From NCBI RefSeq assembly GCF_007746075.1, contig NZ_CP036339.1:744001-808000 (forward strand): a stretch of 64,000 bases of DNA, given 5' to 3'. This document shows positions 36,575 to 46,415 of this stretch, in pieces. A model generated the notes under the pieces. It did not search any database. It was not told where the DNA came from and worked only from the letters and a program-made list of their open reading frames with translations. Every line of letters starts with the position of its first letter. The stretch's first letter is position 1. A program made the position numbers and the translations under genes. Source of the DNA: Lacipirellula limnantheis. Its GTDB lineage: Bacteria; Planctomycetota; Planctomycetia; Pirellulales; Lacipirellulaceae.

Positions 36575-38980
36575 ATGCATCATGACCTTCACGAGATCGC
36601 GCCGCCCGGGTCGAGCCGTCCCGAGAACTCGCTCGACCCGGTTTGCGGCATGAAGGTCGATCCGGCGACGGCGAAGCACCAGGCAGAACATGCGGGAACG
36701 ACGTACGACTTCTGCAGCCGCGGCTGTTGGGAGAAGTTCACCGCCGACCCGTCGCGTTATCTCACGGCGGCGAAGTCCGATGATACCGAGAAGGTCTCGG
36801 AGGGCAGCTGTTGCCACGGCGGCGCGGCCAAGCCAAAGCCGCCTGAGCCGAGCGGGGTGACGCCATCGGGTCAGTACACCTGCCCGATGCACCCGGAGAT
36901 CGTCCGTGATCGCCCTGGCGACTGTCCGATTTGCGGGATGGCTTTGGAGCCGATGACGGTCGCCGCGAGCGACGAGCCGAACGCCGAACTCATCGCTATG
37001 ACGCGGCGGTTCTGGACGTGCGCCGCCCTGACCCTGCCGCTGGTCGCGCTGGCGATGGCGCGGATGTTCTTTGCCGAGTGGTTTCACGCCCGATTTCCGG
37101 GGAGGACGCTGGCGCTGGCGGAACTCGCCCTCGCGACGCCAGTGGTGCTGTGGGGCGGCTGGCCCTTCTTCGTGCGGGCGTGGCGGTCGGTCGAGAACCG
37201 GTCGCTGAACATGTTCACGCTGATCGGCATCGGCACGGGGACCGCCTATCTCTACAGCCTCGTCGCGGTCCTCGCGCCGGAGTGGTTTCCGGAACCGTTC
37301 CGCATGCATGGCGAAGTGGCGCTCTACTTTGAAGCGGCCGCGACGATTGTCACGCTCGTGCTGCTGGGGCAGGTCCTGGAGCTTCGCGCCCGGCATCAGA
37401 CGGGGGCCGCGATCCGAGCCCTGCTCGACCTCGCGCCGAAACTTGCGCGCCGCATCGCCGCGGATGGTCGGGAAGAAGACGTACCGCTCGACGAGGTCGC
37501 TGTCGGCGATCAATTGCGCGTTCGGCCGGGCGAGAAGATCCCAGTCGACGGGAGCGTTATTGACGGGTCGAGCTACGTCGACGAATCGATGATCACCGGG
37601 GAGCCGATTCCGGTGGAGAAGAGCGCCAGCGATCGCGTTATCGGCGGGACGCTCAACGGGACCGGGGCGCTGGTGATGTCGGCCGAGCGCGTCGGCAGCG
37701 AGACGATGCTGGTGCAGATCATTCAGATGGTCGGCCAAGCGCAGCGGAGCCGCGCGCCGATCCAGCGGCTGGCCGATCAGGTCGCGGCGTACTTCGTGCC
37801 GGCGGTGTTGGCCGCGGCGGTCGTGACGTTTGTCGCGTGGGCCGCGATTGGTCCGCAGCCGCGGTTGGCTTACGCGCTGGTGAATGCCGTCGCCGTCTTG
37901 ATCATTGCCTGCCCTTGCGCGCTGGGGCTTGCGACGCCGATGTCGATCATGGTCGCCGTCGGTCGTGGCGCCACGGCCGGCGTGCTGGTACGCGACGCCG
38001 AAGCGCTCGAGACGCTGGAGCGGGTGAACACGCTCGTGGTCGACAAGACGGGAACCCTCACCGAGGGAAAACCGCGACTGGTCGCGGTGACGCCGAGCGT
38101 CGGTTGGAGCGAGGCCGACTTGCTTCGTCTCGCCGCCAGCGTCGAGCGCGGCAGCGAGCACCCGGTCGCGACCGCCATCGTGCGGGGCGCCGAGGAGCGC
38201 GGCATCGCGCTGGCCAACGCGAGCGACTTTCAATCGACGACGGGTCGCGGCGTCGTCGCCCTGGTCGAAGGCCGTCGCGTCGCGGTGGGGAACGCTCGAT
38301 TGATGGACGACGTCCACGCAGCGCTCGGTGAGCATGGCGCGGCCGCGGAGAGCCAGCGCCGGCAGGGACAGACGGTGATGTTCGTCGCGATCGACGGAAA
38401 GCTCGCCGGGTTGCTCGGCGTGGCCGATCCGATCAAGGCGTCGACGGCCGAGGCGTTGCGACTGCTCCGCGAGGAAGGAATCGCGATCGTCATGCTCACG
38501 GGGGATAGCTGCGGGACGGCGGAAGCGGTAGCCGCTGAGTTGGGAATCGATCGGGTGGAAGCCGAAGTGCTGCCGGAACAGAAGGTCGAGGTCGTCCGAC
38601 GTCTGAAGAGCGAGGGTCGCGTCGTCGCGATGGCGGGCGACGGCGTGAACGACGCGCCGGCCCTCGCCGAAGCCGCGGTGGGGATCGCGATGGGGACGGG
38701 AACCGACGTCGCCATGGAGAGCGCCGGGGTGACGCTGGTGAAGGGGGACCTGCGCGGGATCGTGCGGGCCCGCCGGCTGAGCGAGCGGACGATGAGCAAC
38801 ATCCGCCAGAATCTGTTCTTTGCGTTTGTCTACAACGCCCTGGGGGTGCCGCTGGCGGCCGGCGTGCTCTACCCCTTTTTTGGCTGGCTGCTCAGCCCGA
38901 TGGTTGCGGCGGCGGCGATGAGTCTCAGCTCGGTGTCGGTGATCGCCAACGCGCTGCGGTTGCGGCGCGTGGAGTTGTGA
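36575..38980 (+). CDS. copper-type P1B ATPase with YHS and heavy-metal-binding domains
   Basis: The 801-residue protein has a YHS domain (residues about 20-63, [21 protein letters not shown]), a Cys/Met/His-rich metal-binding domain (about 100-126, [10 protein letters not shown] and [12 protein letters not shown]), then a P1B ATPase core. The transport site is CPC (near 445, [13 protein letters not shown]), the phosphorylation site is Asp in DKTGTLTEG (near 490), and the hinge is [14 protein letters not shown] (near 688). Eight membrane helices are expected. CPC with these features points to export of copper or silver. It follows pckG by 18 bases on the same strand. Confidence 0.94.
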   Translation: MHHDLHEIAPPGSSRPENSLDPVCGMKVDPATAKHQAEHAGTTYDFCSRGCWEKFTADPSRYLTAAKSDDTEKVSEGSCCHGGAAKPKPPEPSGVTPSGQYTCPMHPEIVRDRPGDCPICGMALEPMTVAASDEPNAELIAMTRRFWTCAALTLPLVALAMARMFFAEWFHARFPGRTLALAELALATPVVLWGGWPFFVRAWRSVENRSLNMFTLIGIGTGTAYLYSLVAVLAPEWFPEPFRMHGEVALYFEAAATIVTLVLLGQVLELRARHQTGAAIRALLDLAPKLARRIAADGREEDVPLDEVAVGDQLRVRPGEKIPVDGSVIDGSSYVDESMITGEPIPVEKSASDRVIGGTLNGTGALVMSAERVGSETMLVQIIQMVGQAQRSRAPIQRLADQVAAYFVPAVLAAAVVTFVAWAAIGPQPRLAYALVNAVAVLIIACPCALGLATPMSIMVAVGRGATAGVLVRDAEALETLERVNTLVVDKTGTLTEGKPRLVAVTPSVGWSEADLLRLAASVERGSEHPVATAIVRGAEERGIALANASDFQSTTGRGVVALVEGRRVAVGNARLMDDVHAALGEHGAAAESQRRQGQTVMFVAIDGKLAGLLGVADPIKASTAEALRLLREEGIAIVMLTGDSCGTAEAVAAELGIDRVEAEVLPEQKVEVVRRLKSEGRVVAMAGDGVNDAPALAEAAVGIAMGTGTDVAMESAGVTLVKGDLRGIVRARRLSERTMSNIRQNLFFAFVYNALGVPLAAGVLYPFFGWLLSPMVAAAAMSLSSVSVIANALRLRRVEL

Positions 38981-39701
38981 GCTGCGCGTCGCGAGTCGCG
39001 AGTGGTGAGACTTGAGTTGCATCTGGTTCGCCCTTTCGTATTGTTCGTGGGGAGCGAACGTTGCGTGATCATGGTTTTGTCGAGTGGATTTGTCCGAAAG
39101 TGAAAGTTGATTTTTAGTGACAGAACTCGGGTAAACTGGCATTAAGTGCTGACGGGGGGCGGAGTTGGTTTTGTCTGGGTTGTGGGGACAGATTTGGAGT
39201 CAGGGGTCGGCAGTCAGGAGTCAGGGGGCGCAACGGCGTGCGTGGAATGTGTGCGCTTGTTCAGGAGTCGTTTGGGTTGATCGTAGCAGGGTGGGTGGTC
39301 AATTTCTGTAGTAAAGTTGACAGATTTTTCTGACGGTTGCGGACGGCAACGGGCGGCGGGGTATCGTACGTTGAGGGTGGCGAGAGGTCGCGGCGCTTTA
39401 CCGACCAAGCAGTACGTCGAGAGGCGGCCGATCTCAAGAGTAGTGGATCGGCGGGCCGGCAGTTCTCTTATTCCAAAAGCGGAAGAAATTGCTTCGCTGT
39501 GGTTCACGTCAGCGCGCAGTAGGCGTGTTCAAAGTTCACCCAGGACGGTTCGACCTGTGCGCGCAACGCTCCGAGCGTGTCGCGCGCAAATGGCATCATC
39601 AAAGCAGGTTGGCAGCAGAACCTTGGAAGTCACACACCTGCCGAAAAGCGGTCAAGTGATGGCACATCTCAAGCGTGATCGAGTTTTGGCACTCGTCGTC
39701 A
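38981..39701. other. intergenic region without a recognisable gene
   Basis: This 720-base stretch between convergent genes shows only short frames without conserved features. It contains repeated words such as GAGTCAGGGGTCGGCAGTC and CAGGAGTCAGGGG (about 39197-39229), and a low-complexity run near 38990-39015 (GCGTCGCGAGTCGCGAG). It may hold decayed sequence. Confidence 0.6.
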
Positions 39702-42317
39702 TTACGTTCGCCGTCTGACGCATCCTCCAACAGTCGCCAATATCAGCAGCACCAAAGAAGATGGTTCCGGCACCGCAACACTCGTTGCCGTGAGCATCCC
39801 CGGCCCATAGTTCGCTTGCCAATCTTCAAGATCACCAGCGCTAAATGGCGTAGTTGATTCTCCCCGTTGCCATTTCAGAAAGTCCGCGCCGTCGACATCG
39901 CCGTCGAGATCAAAGTCGCCGGGGGTGCTTGCGGGGACGACAGCGAGCCCCAGGCCCGTTGGCCCCGAGGTGACCCCCCAGCTCAAGCCGGCAGGGAGCG
40001 TCGCGAGCGAGAAGTCGAACGTCGGGAGGCTGGCGACAAACGAGTTCGTGTTGAGGAACGCGAACGAGGCCCCGACCTCTGGCGTGTAGCCCCCTTCGAG
40101 CGACACCGAGACCGTCCCCGCCAGGCTCGCGGCGCCGGCGCCGGTGACCGTCAGGTCGTCGAATGTCGTGTCGCCGAACAGCCGGACGTAGAGCGTCGCG
40201 TCCGCTTCCTGCGTGAGCGAGCCGACCTGCGCGGCGTCGGCGAAGGTCTCGGAACCCGAGCGCAGCGTCAGGCCACGTGTGACGGTTGAGCCGTAGAGCT
40301 CCAGGTAGCCGTCGCTGACCACGTCCGCGCGCAGCTCGCTCCCGCTCGTCGCCGAGATCGCGCCCGTGGACGAGCTCGTGATCGCGACCCCGACGGGTGT
40401 CTGCACGTCCCCATCGACGAGGTTCACTGCCCCGTTGACCGTGAACGAGCCCGCCCCGGTCGTGACGGCGTTCACGAGTCCCCCGCTAGTGACGGTGAGC
40501 ACGGATAGCGGTCCGTTGACGGCGACCGATTGATCGACCGCCAGCGTGGAGCCGACGCCCGACACCGTGAGGCGCGAGGCCCCGCTGCTTCCGTCGAGGA
40601 CCACGCTCCGCCCTTGGAGGCGCCCCGCATTCGAGAGCGTCGCCGTCGTGCCGCGCGCGAGGGTCACCGTTCCGTCCGACTCGACTCGGCCGCCGTTGAC
40701 GATGAGCGTGACGTTCGACGTGGCGCCCCCTCCGGTGGTCAGCAACCCGTTCGCAACGAGGCGGGCGCCGCTGCTGATGGTGGCGTTGGTCGTGCCGCCG
40801 AGCTCGCTCATCCTCAGGCCCGAGTTGTAGGTCGCCCGGGCGTTGTTGGTGAGCGTCGCCGTGGTGGACGTGCCGGAACTGCGACCCCAGTCGCTGGCAA
40901 TGCCGCCCGTCGTCGCCGCGGTGAGGAAGCCGCTGTTCATGTCGAGCGTGGCGGTCCCTAAGTCGAAGTAGGAGGGAGTCTGGAAATTGCCCCCATTGCG
41001 AATCCGCGTGGTGGTGTTGTCCGAGAAGATGAAGCCGGCGGTGGTTGACTTGACGAAGTCCGTACCGTCGACGAGCAGCGTCGAGTTCGCGCCGAGGTTC
41101 ATGTTCCCGCCTCCCCAGACGGGGAGGCTCCCCGCGTTGAACGTGGCGCCGCCGTTGAAGTTGACCGTGCCGTTGATGAGGCTGAGCGACGCCTTGTTAT
41201 CGAACGTTGCGAGGCCGGCGGTCTCGAGCGTGCCGCCGTCGACCGTGAGCGAAACCGTGCGGTTCGTCGAGCCGCCCCCCATGCGGAAGGTCGAGGTGGT
41301 GCGGAGCGTGCCGCCGCTTGTCACGTTACCGACGAACGTCGCGTCGCCCGTGCCGGCGCGGAGAGCGCTGGCGGTCGCGACGCCTGAGTTCGAGACCGTC
41401 ACAGTCGCATTCCCGGTCGAGCTGGCCCCCCAGTCGCTGACGTTGCTCTGCGCCGTGAGGGTCGAGCCGGCGCCGGTGACCGTCAGCGAGCCGATGGCTC
41501 CGTTGCCGACATCGATGTACTCGCCGGCCGTGATGTCTCCGCCCCCCGTCGCCTTCAGGTGGACGAAGTTGTCCACAGTGTGACTGTCGGCGAACTCCAG
41601 CCGCGCCGCGCCGTTGTACTCCAGGTCGACCCCCGATTCCGCGTTGAGCTGTCCGCCGGAGTTGACTCTGGTCAAGCCGCGGACGAGCTTTGTGTCGCCG
41701 GCGACGCGGAGTTCCCCGCCGCTGTTCACCCGCAGCTCGCCCGTCGACTGGTCGAAAACATAGCTCAGCGTCTGCACGCTGGAACCGCTATTGATGTCGA
41801 TGCGGCCGTCTGCCGTGGTCCCGATCGAGTTGGTCGTGATGGTCGCGTTGTTGAGCGCCAAGACAGCGTTGTCGGTGACCAACACAGCCGGCGTGTTAAG
41901 TCGCAGGGTCGAAACCGAGTGGACGTTCAGCGCCTGGCGGTCCTCATTCTTGAACTCCATCTGACCCGTCGCCGTGAGCACCGCGCCGTTGGCGCCCGTG
42001 AAGGTGTACTGGGCATTGAGGGGACTGGAGACGACGAAGTTACTTACCGTCGTGCTGGCGCTCAGGCTCACGTCGGGTCGCGGCAAGCCCGCGATGTTAT
42101 CCGACGACGGAAAGAACGCGTTGTCAGCACTGGTCGGTGGACCGTCCAGGACCCTCCAGTTCCCCTGGGTGAACCAGTCGGTCGAGAAAAAGCCGGTCCA
42201 GGCGTCGGCGCGGGCGCCGCTCACTCCGCCAAGGAGAAAGGCGAGCAGCAGGAGGACCGCGACGATTCGGTGCAAAAAGAAACTCTCGGCAAGCCGAGAC
42301 GGGAAGTGGCGACGCAT
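39702..42317 (-). CDS. secreted autotransporter-like beta-helix protein with PEP-CTERM anchor
   Basis: The protein of about 871 residues has a signal peptide (VAVLLLLAFLLGGVSGARA). A very long repetitive region follows (Ser/Thr/Gly/Asn-rich, many TVSNSGVAT, NSGGELRV, GGTLRTTS words) that fits a right-handed beta-helix of passenger-repeat type. A dockerin-like repeat comes next (GDFDLDGDVDGADFLKWQRG, then DLEDWQANYG). The end is VPEPSSLVLLILATVGGCVRRRT, a PEP-CTERM sorting signal of Val-Pro-Glu-Pro, membrane helix and basic tail. It is exported, cut by an exosortase and anchored or released at the surface, perhaps in the extracellular matrix. Confidence 0.9.
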   Translation of the reverse strand: MRRHFPSRLAESFFLHRIVAVLLLLAFLLGGVSGARADAWTGFFSTDWFTQGNWRVLDGPPTSADNAFFPSSDNIAGLPRPDVSLSASTTVSNFVVSSPLNAQYTFTGANGAVLTATGQMEFKNEDRQALNVHSVSTLRLNTPAVLVTDNAVLALNNATITTNSIGTTADGRIDINSGSSVQTLSYVFDQSTGELRVNSGGELRVAGDTKLVRGLTRVNSGGQLNAESGVDLEYNGAARLEFADSHTVDNFVHLKATGGGDITAGEYIDVGNGAIGSLTVTGAGSTLTAQSNVSDWGASSTGNATVTVSNSGVATASALRAGTGDATFVGNVTSGGTLRTTSTFRMGGGSTNRTVSLTVDGGTLETAGLATFDNKASLSLINGTVNFNGGATFNAGSLPVWGGGNMNLGANSTLLVDGTDFVKSTTAGFIFSDNTTTRIRNGGNFQTPSYFDLGTATLDMNSGFLTAATTGGIASDWGRSSGTSTTATLTNNARATYNSGLRMSELGGTTNATISSGARLVANGLLTTGGGATSNVTLIVNGGRVESDGTVTLARGTTATLSNAGRLQGRSVVLDGSSGASRLTVSGVGSTLAVDQSVAVNGPLSVLTVTSGGLVNAVTTGAGSFTVNGAVNLVDGDVQTPVGVAITSSSTGAISATSGSELRADVVSDGYLELYGSTVTRGLTLRSGSETFADAAQVGSLTQEADATLYVRLFGDTTFDDLTVTGAGAASLAGTVSVSLEGGYTPEVGASFAFLNTNSFVASLPTFDFSLATLPAGLSWGVTSGPTGLGLAVVPASTPGDFDLDGDVDGADFLKWQRGESTTPFSAGDLEDWQANYGPGMLTATSVAVPEPSSLVLLILATVGGCVRRRT

Positions 42318-42763
42318 GGTAGGGTTCTCGTCAGGTGTGGTGTCTGATGGTGGTCCCACAAGCGCGGTCTCTGTCCGTCGCCTAATTTAACGCGTTTGGG
42401 GGGTGTAGCATAAGCTCGAAGAACTGAACGAGCAAATCACTAGAAAAAGCCCTGAAATGAGTGGTGCTTGGCGATCTGGCAGGGGGTATCCCAGACACCA
42501 CTTCGAGTCCAGTGGCAAGTTTGCATGTGCGTAATGTGGGCGTGTCATGACGCTTGACTTCTTGAGCGAAATGTCGGTTCGTCCTGGGTTGCTTCGGAGC
42601 TGCCGATTCTCTGTCCGCTCCGACGACAGGGGCTTAAGATTGAAGCAGCCTGAGGCCATCCGTTAGAATAGGCAAGCTGCTTACTGAATGTTCCCTTCAA
42701 TATGCAGGGCTTACTGAAGAAGTTTCTGTCTAATAACAAGTTCGCCAGCTAAGGGAGATCGAT
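42318..42763. other. region upstream of cassette array
   Basis: No gene is seen. The ten-base direct repeat GCTTACTGAA occurs at 42679-42688 and 42709-42718. GTTAGAA at 42661 and GTTCGCC at 42740 resemble attC right-box cores. Whether this region is an attI site, a decayed attC or the plain chromosome is not clear. A conventional promoter was not recognised. Confidence 0.45.
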
Positions 42764-43546
42764 ATGAACTATGCACTTGTGCCGTTCCCAACGTTCTCCG
42801 GAGAATCCGATTACGCCGGTCGACCGGACATTCGCGATGCTCTTGCTTCACGTCATCGTAATATCGCTCCGAATGCGATCGGCAATCTCGAATTGTTGAA
42901 TCAAGTCGCCGAAACACTTCGCGACTTACCATGGAACTTCGCTGTCGATCATTGCCACGAGCAAAACGGCCAACTCCATCTGGCAGTGATGGCTCATGAT
43001 CTCGGCCGCAATCTCGACGTTGGCGACAAAATGAACGCTGGCTTCTTCCTGCAAAACTCCGAAACTGGCGACTACGAAACCTTGGCTTGTGCCCGAACGT
43101 TTCGCGTCTCTTGTGAAAACGGCGCACTGCTCGAATGCGAAAAGGGGCAGTCGTTCACGATCTCAGCCGCTGATGCACCGCCTGCAAATTGGCAGCTGAA
43201 GATCAAAGATGTCATCGATCGCTCATTCAACGGCGATGGCCTCGATGTTGATCTCGCCCGATTTCGGGCCACTACTCAGCAAATGGTCATCACTCCCTAC
43301 GAGTTCCTATGTCACCTCTCCGCACAGGGCCTCATCGATGACGACGAACAGTCGGACATCCAATTTGCATTCAACGACGCAGCGGACTTCACGATGTACG
43401 GGCTAATCAATGCCGTCACGCAGGTTGCGCATGGCTTACGCTCAAATGACAAATGGGCTCGGGCATTCCAAATCGAACGGTTGGCCGGGGAAATACTTCG
43501 AGGCGATCACAATCTTCCAACGCTCTATCCGGTTTACTCGCGATAA
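42764..43546 (+). CDS. cassette 1: DUF932-like protein
   Basis: The 260-residue protein resembles DUF932, a family found on plasmids, phages and integrative elements: LQNSETGDYETLACARTFRVSCENGALLE corresponds to the NS-dG ... FRxVCxNG core. AAGGGAG lies just upstream of the ATG. There is no signal peptide. Its lower GC than neighbouring chromosomal genes and the attC directly after its TAA make it the first cassette. Function of the family is unknown. Confidence 0.78.
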   Translation: MNYALVPFPTFSGESDYAGRPDIRDALASRHRNIAPNAIGNLELLNQVAETLRDLPWNFAVDHCHEQNGQLHLAVMAHDLGRNLDVGDKMNAGFFLQNSETGDYETLACARTFRVSCENGALLECEKGQSFTISAADAPPANWQLKIKDVIDRSFNGDGLDVDLARFRATTQQMVITPYEFLCHLSAQGLIDDDEQSDIQFAFNDAADFTMYGLINAVTQVAHGLRSNDKWARAFQIERLAGEILRGDHNLPTLYPVYSR

Positions 43547-43549
43547 GCT

Positions 43550-43640
43550 GGCGAACCATCGCATGCACGGGAGCGGCGGTGGCAAGCGGATTTTGAAATC
43601 AACGTCAACTCCCGCCGCCCCGTGATGCGGGTCGTTAGGC
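43550..43640 (+). other. attC site A
   Basis: The left box has AAC at 43554-43556 and the right box is GTTAGGC at 43634-43640. The arms pair over about 22 bases (CGCATGCACGGG and GCGGCGG words) with single unpaired G and A in the left arm. Confidence 0.82.
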
Positions 43641-43658
43641 GAGGAAGGCAACCGACCG

Positions 43659-44027
43659 ATGGAGCCGTGGATGCAGGAAGAGATCGACGCCCTCGTAGCG
43701 GAGCTCGGCACCGTGCCCCCGCCGTGGGTGGCGTACGACGAGCACCCGTACAGCATCTGCTGGCGGATGGGCGGCGGTGAGTCGCACAAGGAAGTGTGGT
43801 GGGCGTGGTGGGAGCAGCAGGGGTTTAGCGAGGAGCAGAAGGTCGCGTACTTCCGCCGGTGGCCGCCGCCGCACTGCTGGCTGGCGTTCCTAATCGAGGC
43901 GGTGTGGGGCGTGGACACGTTCGAGGAGCGGGACAAACTCGGTCCGTACTTCGAGCGCACCGCGGCCCTCGGCTTCGGTGGCCAGCAGGAGTACGAGCGC
44001 GACTTGGACGATCCCAAGTGGCACTAG
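43659..44027 (+). CDS. cassette 2: hypothetical protein
   Basis: This 122-residue, tryptophan-rich, acidic protein (EEIDALVAELGTVPPPWVAY, then RWPPPHCWLAFLIEAVWGVD) has no known domain. I recognise similar sequences from large planctomycete genomes. There is no membrane segment. The ATG lies 19 bases after the right box of attC A, the usual spacing of a cassette gene. Translation likely depends on the array promoter or read-through. Confidence 0.75.
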   Translation: MEPWMQEEIDALVAELGTVPPPWVAYDEHPYSICWRMGGGESHKEVWWAWWEQQGFSEEQKVAYFRRWPPPHCWLAFLIEAVWGVDTFEERDKLGPYFERTAALGFGGQQEYERDLDDPKWH

Positions 44028-44042
44028 CGGCGAGCGCCAGAC

Positions 44043-44153
44043 GCCTAACCCGGCGCTGCACCTGACCCGGCCAGGCTGTCTGCTTTGCATTGCTCCCTGG
44101 GACGTGGCCGGGCAGGAGAGCTTGTTCGTTCGCTGGCTTGGCGAGGGTTAGAT
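44043..44153 (+). other. attC site B
   Basis: The left box is GCCTAAC (44043-44049) and the right box GTTAGAT (44147-44153). The central stem pairs CCTGaCCCGGCC with its complement, with one unpaired A. It is the longest site here (111 bp). Confidence 0.8.
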
Positions 44154-44155
44154 GA

Positions 44156-44377
44156 ATGACGCGAGAACAATCGTTGCATATCATTCGCGAAGCCTTCTCG
44201 CACGTTGATGTGGAGCGGATCGTCGTCGAGTACGACCCGGCGGTGGAAGAAGATGTAGCCAAAGTCTACGTCAGCGACGACCAACTTGATGCAGCGCTTG
44301 GTGATGATGGATTCTATCCGCGTGGGGTAGCGATGAAGGCGGGACTGGCGATCGAGGTTGTGGTGGCCGAGGCATGA
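44156..44377 (+). CDS. cassette 3: small acidic protein
   Basis: The 73-residue protein (SLHIIREAFSHVDVERIVVEYDP, then VYVSDDQLDAALGDDGFYPRG) has a pattern of alternating helix and strand but no recognised family. It starts two bases after the right box of site B, so it lacks its own ribosome site unless the start is later. Its small size is near the lower end for cassettes. Confidence 0.6.
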   Translation: MTREQSLHIIREAFSHVDVERIVVEYDPAVEEDVAKVYVSDDQLDAALGDDGFYPRGVAMKAGLAIEVVVAEA

Positions 44378-44385
44378 GGTCGCCA

Positions 44386-44480
44386 GCGAACAAACTGTTG
44401 CACCTGACCGCGGCGGCATCACGGTTTTGCAGGGTTCAACGTCTCACCGCCGCCGCGGCAGGTGAACGGTATCGTTCGGC
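44386..44480 (+). other. attC site C
   Basis: Left box GCGAAC (44386-44391), right box GTTCGGC (44474-44480, a C where consensus has R). The stem pairs CACCTGaCCGCGGCGGC with one unpaired A. It shares most of its stem with site E. Confidence 0.8.
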
Positions 44481-44500
44481 GGCGGAGACGGAGAGCACTG

Positions 44501-45022
44501 ATGGCGTTCACGCGGGAGCAAGCATACGCCGCGCTCGGCTCACTGAATCCGTCCCCGGTTTTCCTGGAGTCATACCGGGTCAAGCCGCTCCCCGAGAATT
44601 TGGACATCTACTTCGGGCCGCCGGAGGAGTTTTTCATTGCCCCTGACACCCAGGAGCTGTACACCCGCAACCGCCTGGTCCCGATTCTGGATGACGGCAA
44701 CTTCGGGCTGGTTACGTTCCTAGACCCGGACACCCGTGAGTTAATCCAGTTGGATGTGGAGTCGCCAGATGAGTCGCGAGCTGTCTTCCACCACTGGCAG
44801 CAATATCTGGCCGCACTGATGATCCGCGTCGGGGAGTCGGTGGACGAAGACAGCCGGGTGCGCCGCATGGCCGAACTGGTGGGGTTCTCTCACACGGACA
44901 AGTTGTTCGATCATTTTGCCCGCACGGCTGCGCTCAGCGGAGATGCGTGGTGGGAAGAGAGAAGTCTGTTCCCCTTGAGCATTCGCGCCGAACCAGGCGC
45001 TGCAGCAGACAGCGGGGGATGA
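44501..45022 (+). CDS. cassette 4: hypothetical protein
   Basis: The 173-residue protein has a compact, conserved-looking core (YFGPPEEFFIAPDTQELYTRNRLVPILDDGNFGLVTFLDPDTRELI) that resembles the SUKH/SMI1-like fold, a group seen as immunity proteins and in contact-dependent systems. This assignment is weak. The ATG at 44501 was chosen because the upstream in-frame part lies within attC C. The last 12 residues are encoded inside attC D. Confidence 0.7.
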   Translation: MAFTREQAYAALGSLNPSPVFLESYRVKPLPENLDIYFGPPEEFFIAPDTQELYTRNRLVPILDDGNFGLVTFLDPDTRELIQLDVESPDESRAVFHHWQQYLAALMIRVGESVDEDSRVRRMAELVGFSHTDKLFDHFARTAALSGDAWWEERSLFPLSIRAEPGAAADSGG

Positions 45023-45082
45023 TAGGTTTCTCGGAGTTCATGGCTCAGCGTGCCCCGCCGCCGCTGAGCTTTGTCGTTAGGC
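44987..45082 (+). other. attC site D
   Basis: Left box GCCGAAC (44987-44993), right box GTTAGGC (45076-45082). The arms pair around GCTCAGC and GCGGGG words, with three or four unpaired bases in the left arm. It overlaps the 3' end of the cassette 4 gene. Confidence 0.8.
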
Positions 45083-45097
45083 ACTTGGAGGCTCGTC

Positions 45098-45655
45098 GTG
45101 AAACTGGCGTCCGGTTTCTTCGTGGTGAACTTACTCGACGACCCGACGTACACTCCGGGCTCAGTCGACAACGTGCGGCGGTATGATCGTGAGCATTGCC
45201 TTGTCCAGGAATACCGACCTGTCTCGCAGTATGGCCTGGCTTGCACACAGTCGGATGGGACGATGCACACATGCATTCTTTTGGCCGGCGGCGGGGCCAG
45301 CCGTGTCCACGAGCATTCGGCCGTAATCGTCAACGGTTCTTGCTTCGTTGGCGTGGGTGATATGCTCTGTTCTCTCTCCTTGCCGAATTTGGATTTGAAG
45401 TGGGCAACAAAAGTGGATACCGCGACGTGCTTCGGTGTATATTATTGCCCTCAACAGGACTGCCTCCTGTCTCACGGCGAGTGTGAAATCGCCCGTGTGA
45501 GCTTAAGTGGCGAGATTCAGTGGTCGGCGAGCGGTAGGGATATTTTCTCGGAGGGATTTCGGATCGTCGGTGGCCAGGTTGAAGCGGTTGACTTCTACAA
45601 CAGCGTTTACCACATTGACATTGTCACTGGCCGAAGCGAGCTTATTCGGGCCTAA
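45098..45655 (+). CDS. cassette 5: hypothetical protein
   Basis: The 185-residue protein looks like a beta-rich domain with repeating strand pairs (CILLAGGGASRVHEHSAVIVNGSCFVGVGDMLCSLSLPNLDLKW, then ARVSLSGEIQWSASG), as in beta-propeller blades. No family is certain. The GTG start at 45098 is preceded by GGAGG (45087-45091), which lies right after the right box of attC D. The stop TAA is inside the left box of site E. Confidence 0.7.
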   Translation: MKLASGFFVVNLLDDPTYTPGSVDNVRRYDREHCLVQEYRPVSQYGLACTQSDGTMHTCILLAGGGASRVHEHSAVIVNGSCFVGVGDMLCSLSLPNLDLKWATKVDTATCFGVYYCPQQDCLLSHGECEIARVSLSGEIQWSASGRDIFSEGFRIVGGQVEAVDFYNSVYHIDIVTGRSELIRA

Positions 45656-45746
45656 CAAACCGTTGCACCTGACTGCGGCGGCATGTCGGTTTTTCAGAGC
45701 GTAACGTCTCATCATCCGCCGCAGCAGGTGAACGGCAGCGTTATCC
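45650..45746 (+). other. attC site E
   Basis: Left box GCCTAAC (45650-45656), right box GTTATCC (45740-45746). The stem pairs CACCTGaCTGCGGCGG with one unpaired A, otherwise perfect. The stop codon of cassette 5 lies in the left box. Confidence 0.85.
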
Positions 45747-45765
45747 CGCTCAGGACCCTGGCCGC

Positions 45766-46299
45766 ATGGAGATCAATCGCCAGTTTCAAGATTTGCACAT
45801 CCCCGGCGGCGGCTCCGTCGATTGGGGTCTGAAGCAGCAGGTCGACCGCGACATCTGCCTCCTCTACCACCAACTCGCCGACTACAGCTACATCATGGGC
45901 GACTTGTACTGGGGCTCCGTGTTCGCCCTGCCCTACTGGGAGTATCTCGACTGGCGCGAACTGGATGATGGCGACCGCACATTCATCCGCGACGGCTGCC
46001 TGGTGATGTTGCTGGCCGCGGCCTGGGAGCAGATTGACGGTGCTGGGTCGTTCATCAACCAGCACATTCCAGCTTGTCGAGCCGCGATCGCGCGCGTCGA
46101 AGCGGACGCGCCGGAAACGGAAAAGCTGCTGCGGGCCGTTCAACTCGCGTTCGATGCAGCCGCGGCGGGTTCGGAGAGCGGACGCGAACTCGACGAGTTG
46201 TCCGCATGGGTTCATGTTCATTACGTTCGCGGCTATTTTGAACGTACCGCCGCCGAGTTCCGGAGCAACCCGTACTTCGGCGGTCCGGCCGTGGGATAA
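45766..46299 (+). CDS. cassette 6: hypothetical protein
   Basis: The 177-residue protein is mostly helical and acidic (LKQQVDRDICLLYHQLADYSYIMGDLYW, then TEKLLRAVQLAFDAAAAGSESGRELDELSAWVHVHYVRGYFER). It has many aromatic residues and no signal peptide. No family is recognised. The stop TAA falls in the left box of attC F. Confidence 0.7.
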   Translation: MEINRQFQDLHIPGGGSVDWGLKQQVDRDICLLYHQLADYSYIMGDLYWGSVFALPYWEYLDWRELDDGDRTFIRDGCLVMLLAAAWEQIDGAGSFINQHIPACRAAIARVEADAPETEKLLRAVQLAFDAAAAGSESGRELDELSAWVHVHYVRGYFERTAAEFRSNPYFGGPAVG

Positions 46300-46394
46300 C
46301 CACGCACTGGAACGGACCGGCCGGGCGGATTGGTCCTTGTGATTCGAAGGACGGTCGAGCGCCCGGCCGGCCGTTCAATGCTGATCCGTTATTT
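46294..46394 (+). other. attC site F
   Basis: Left box GGATAAC (46294-46300), right box GTTATTT (46388-46394). The stem (GAACGGaCCGGCCGGGCG with its complement) has an unpaired base on one side. An extra inner hairpin GTCCTT / AAGGAC lies in the loop. Confidence 0.85.
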
Positions 46395-46415
46395 GCGGCG
46401 GCGACTCACTTCCCC

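Noticed and set aside
34262..39142. A 1626-codon minus-strand open frame opposite pckG and the P-type ATPase
   Set aside because: Same cause: antisense to two well-recognised genes, composition of Arg/Asp/His typical of shadow frames.
39214..39718. Short frames on both strands in the 39.0-39.7 kb gap
   Set aside because: No ribosome site, no conserved-looking pattern, unusual composition; treated as non-coding.
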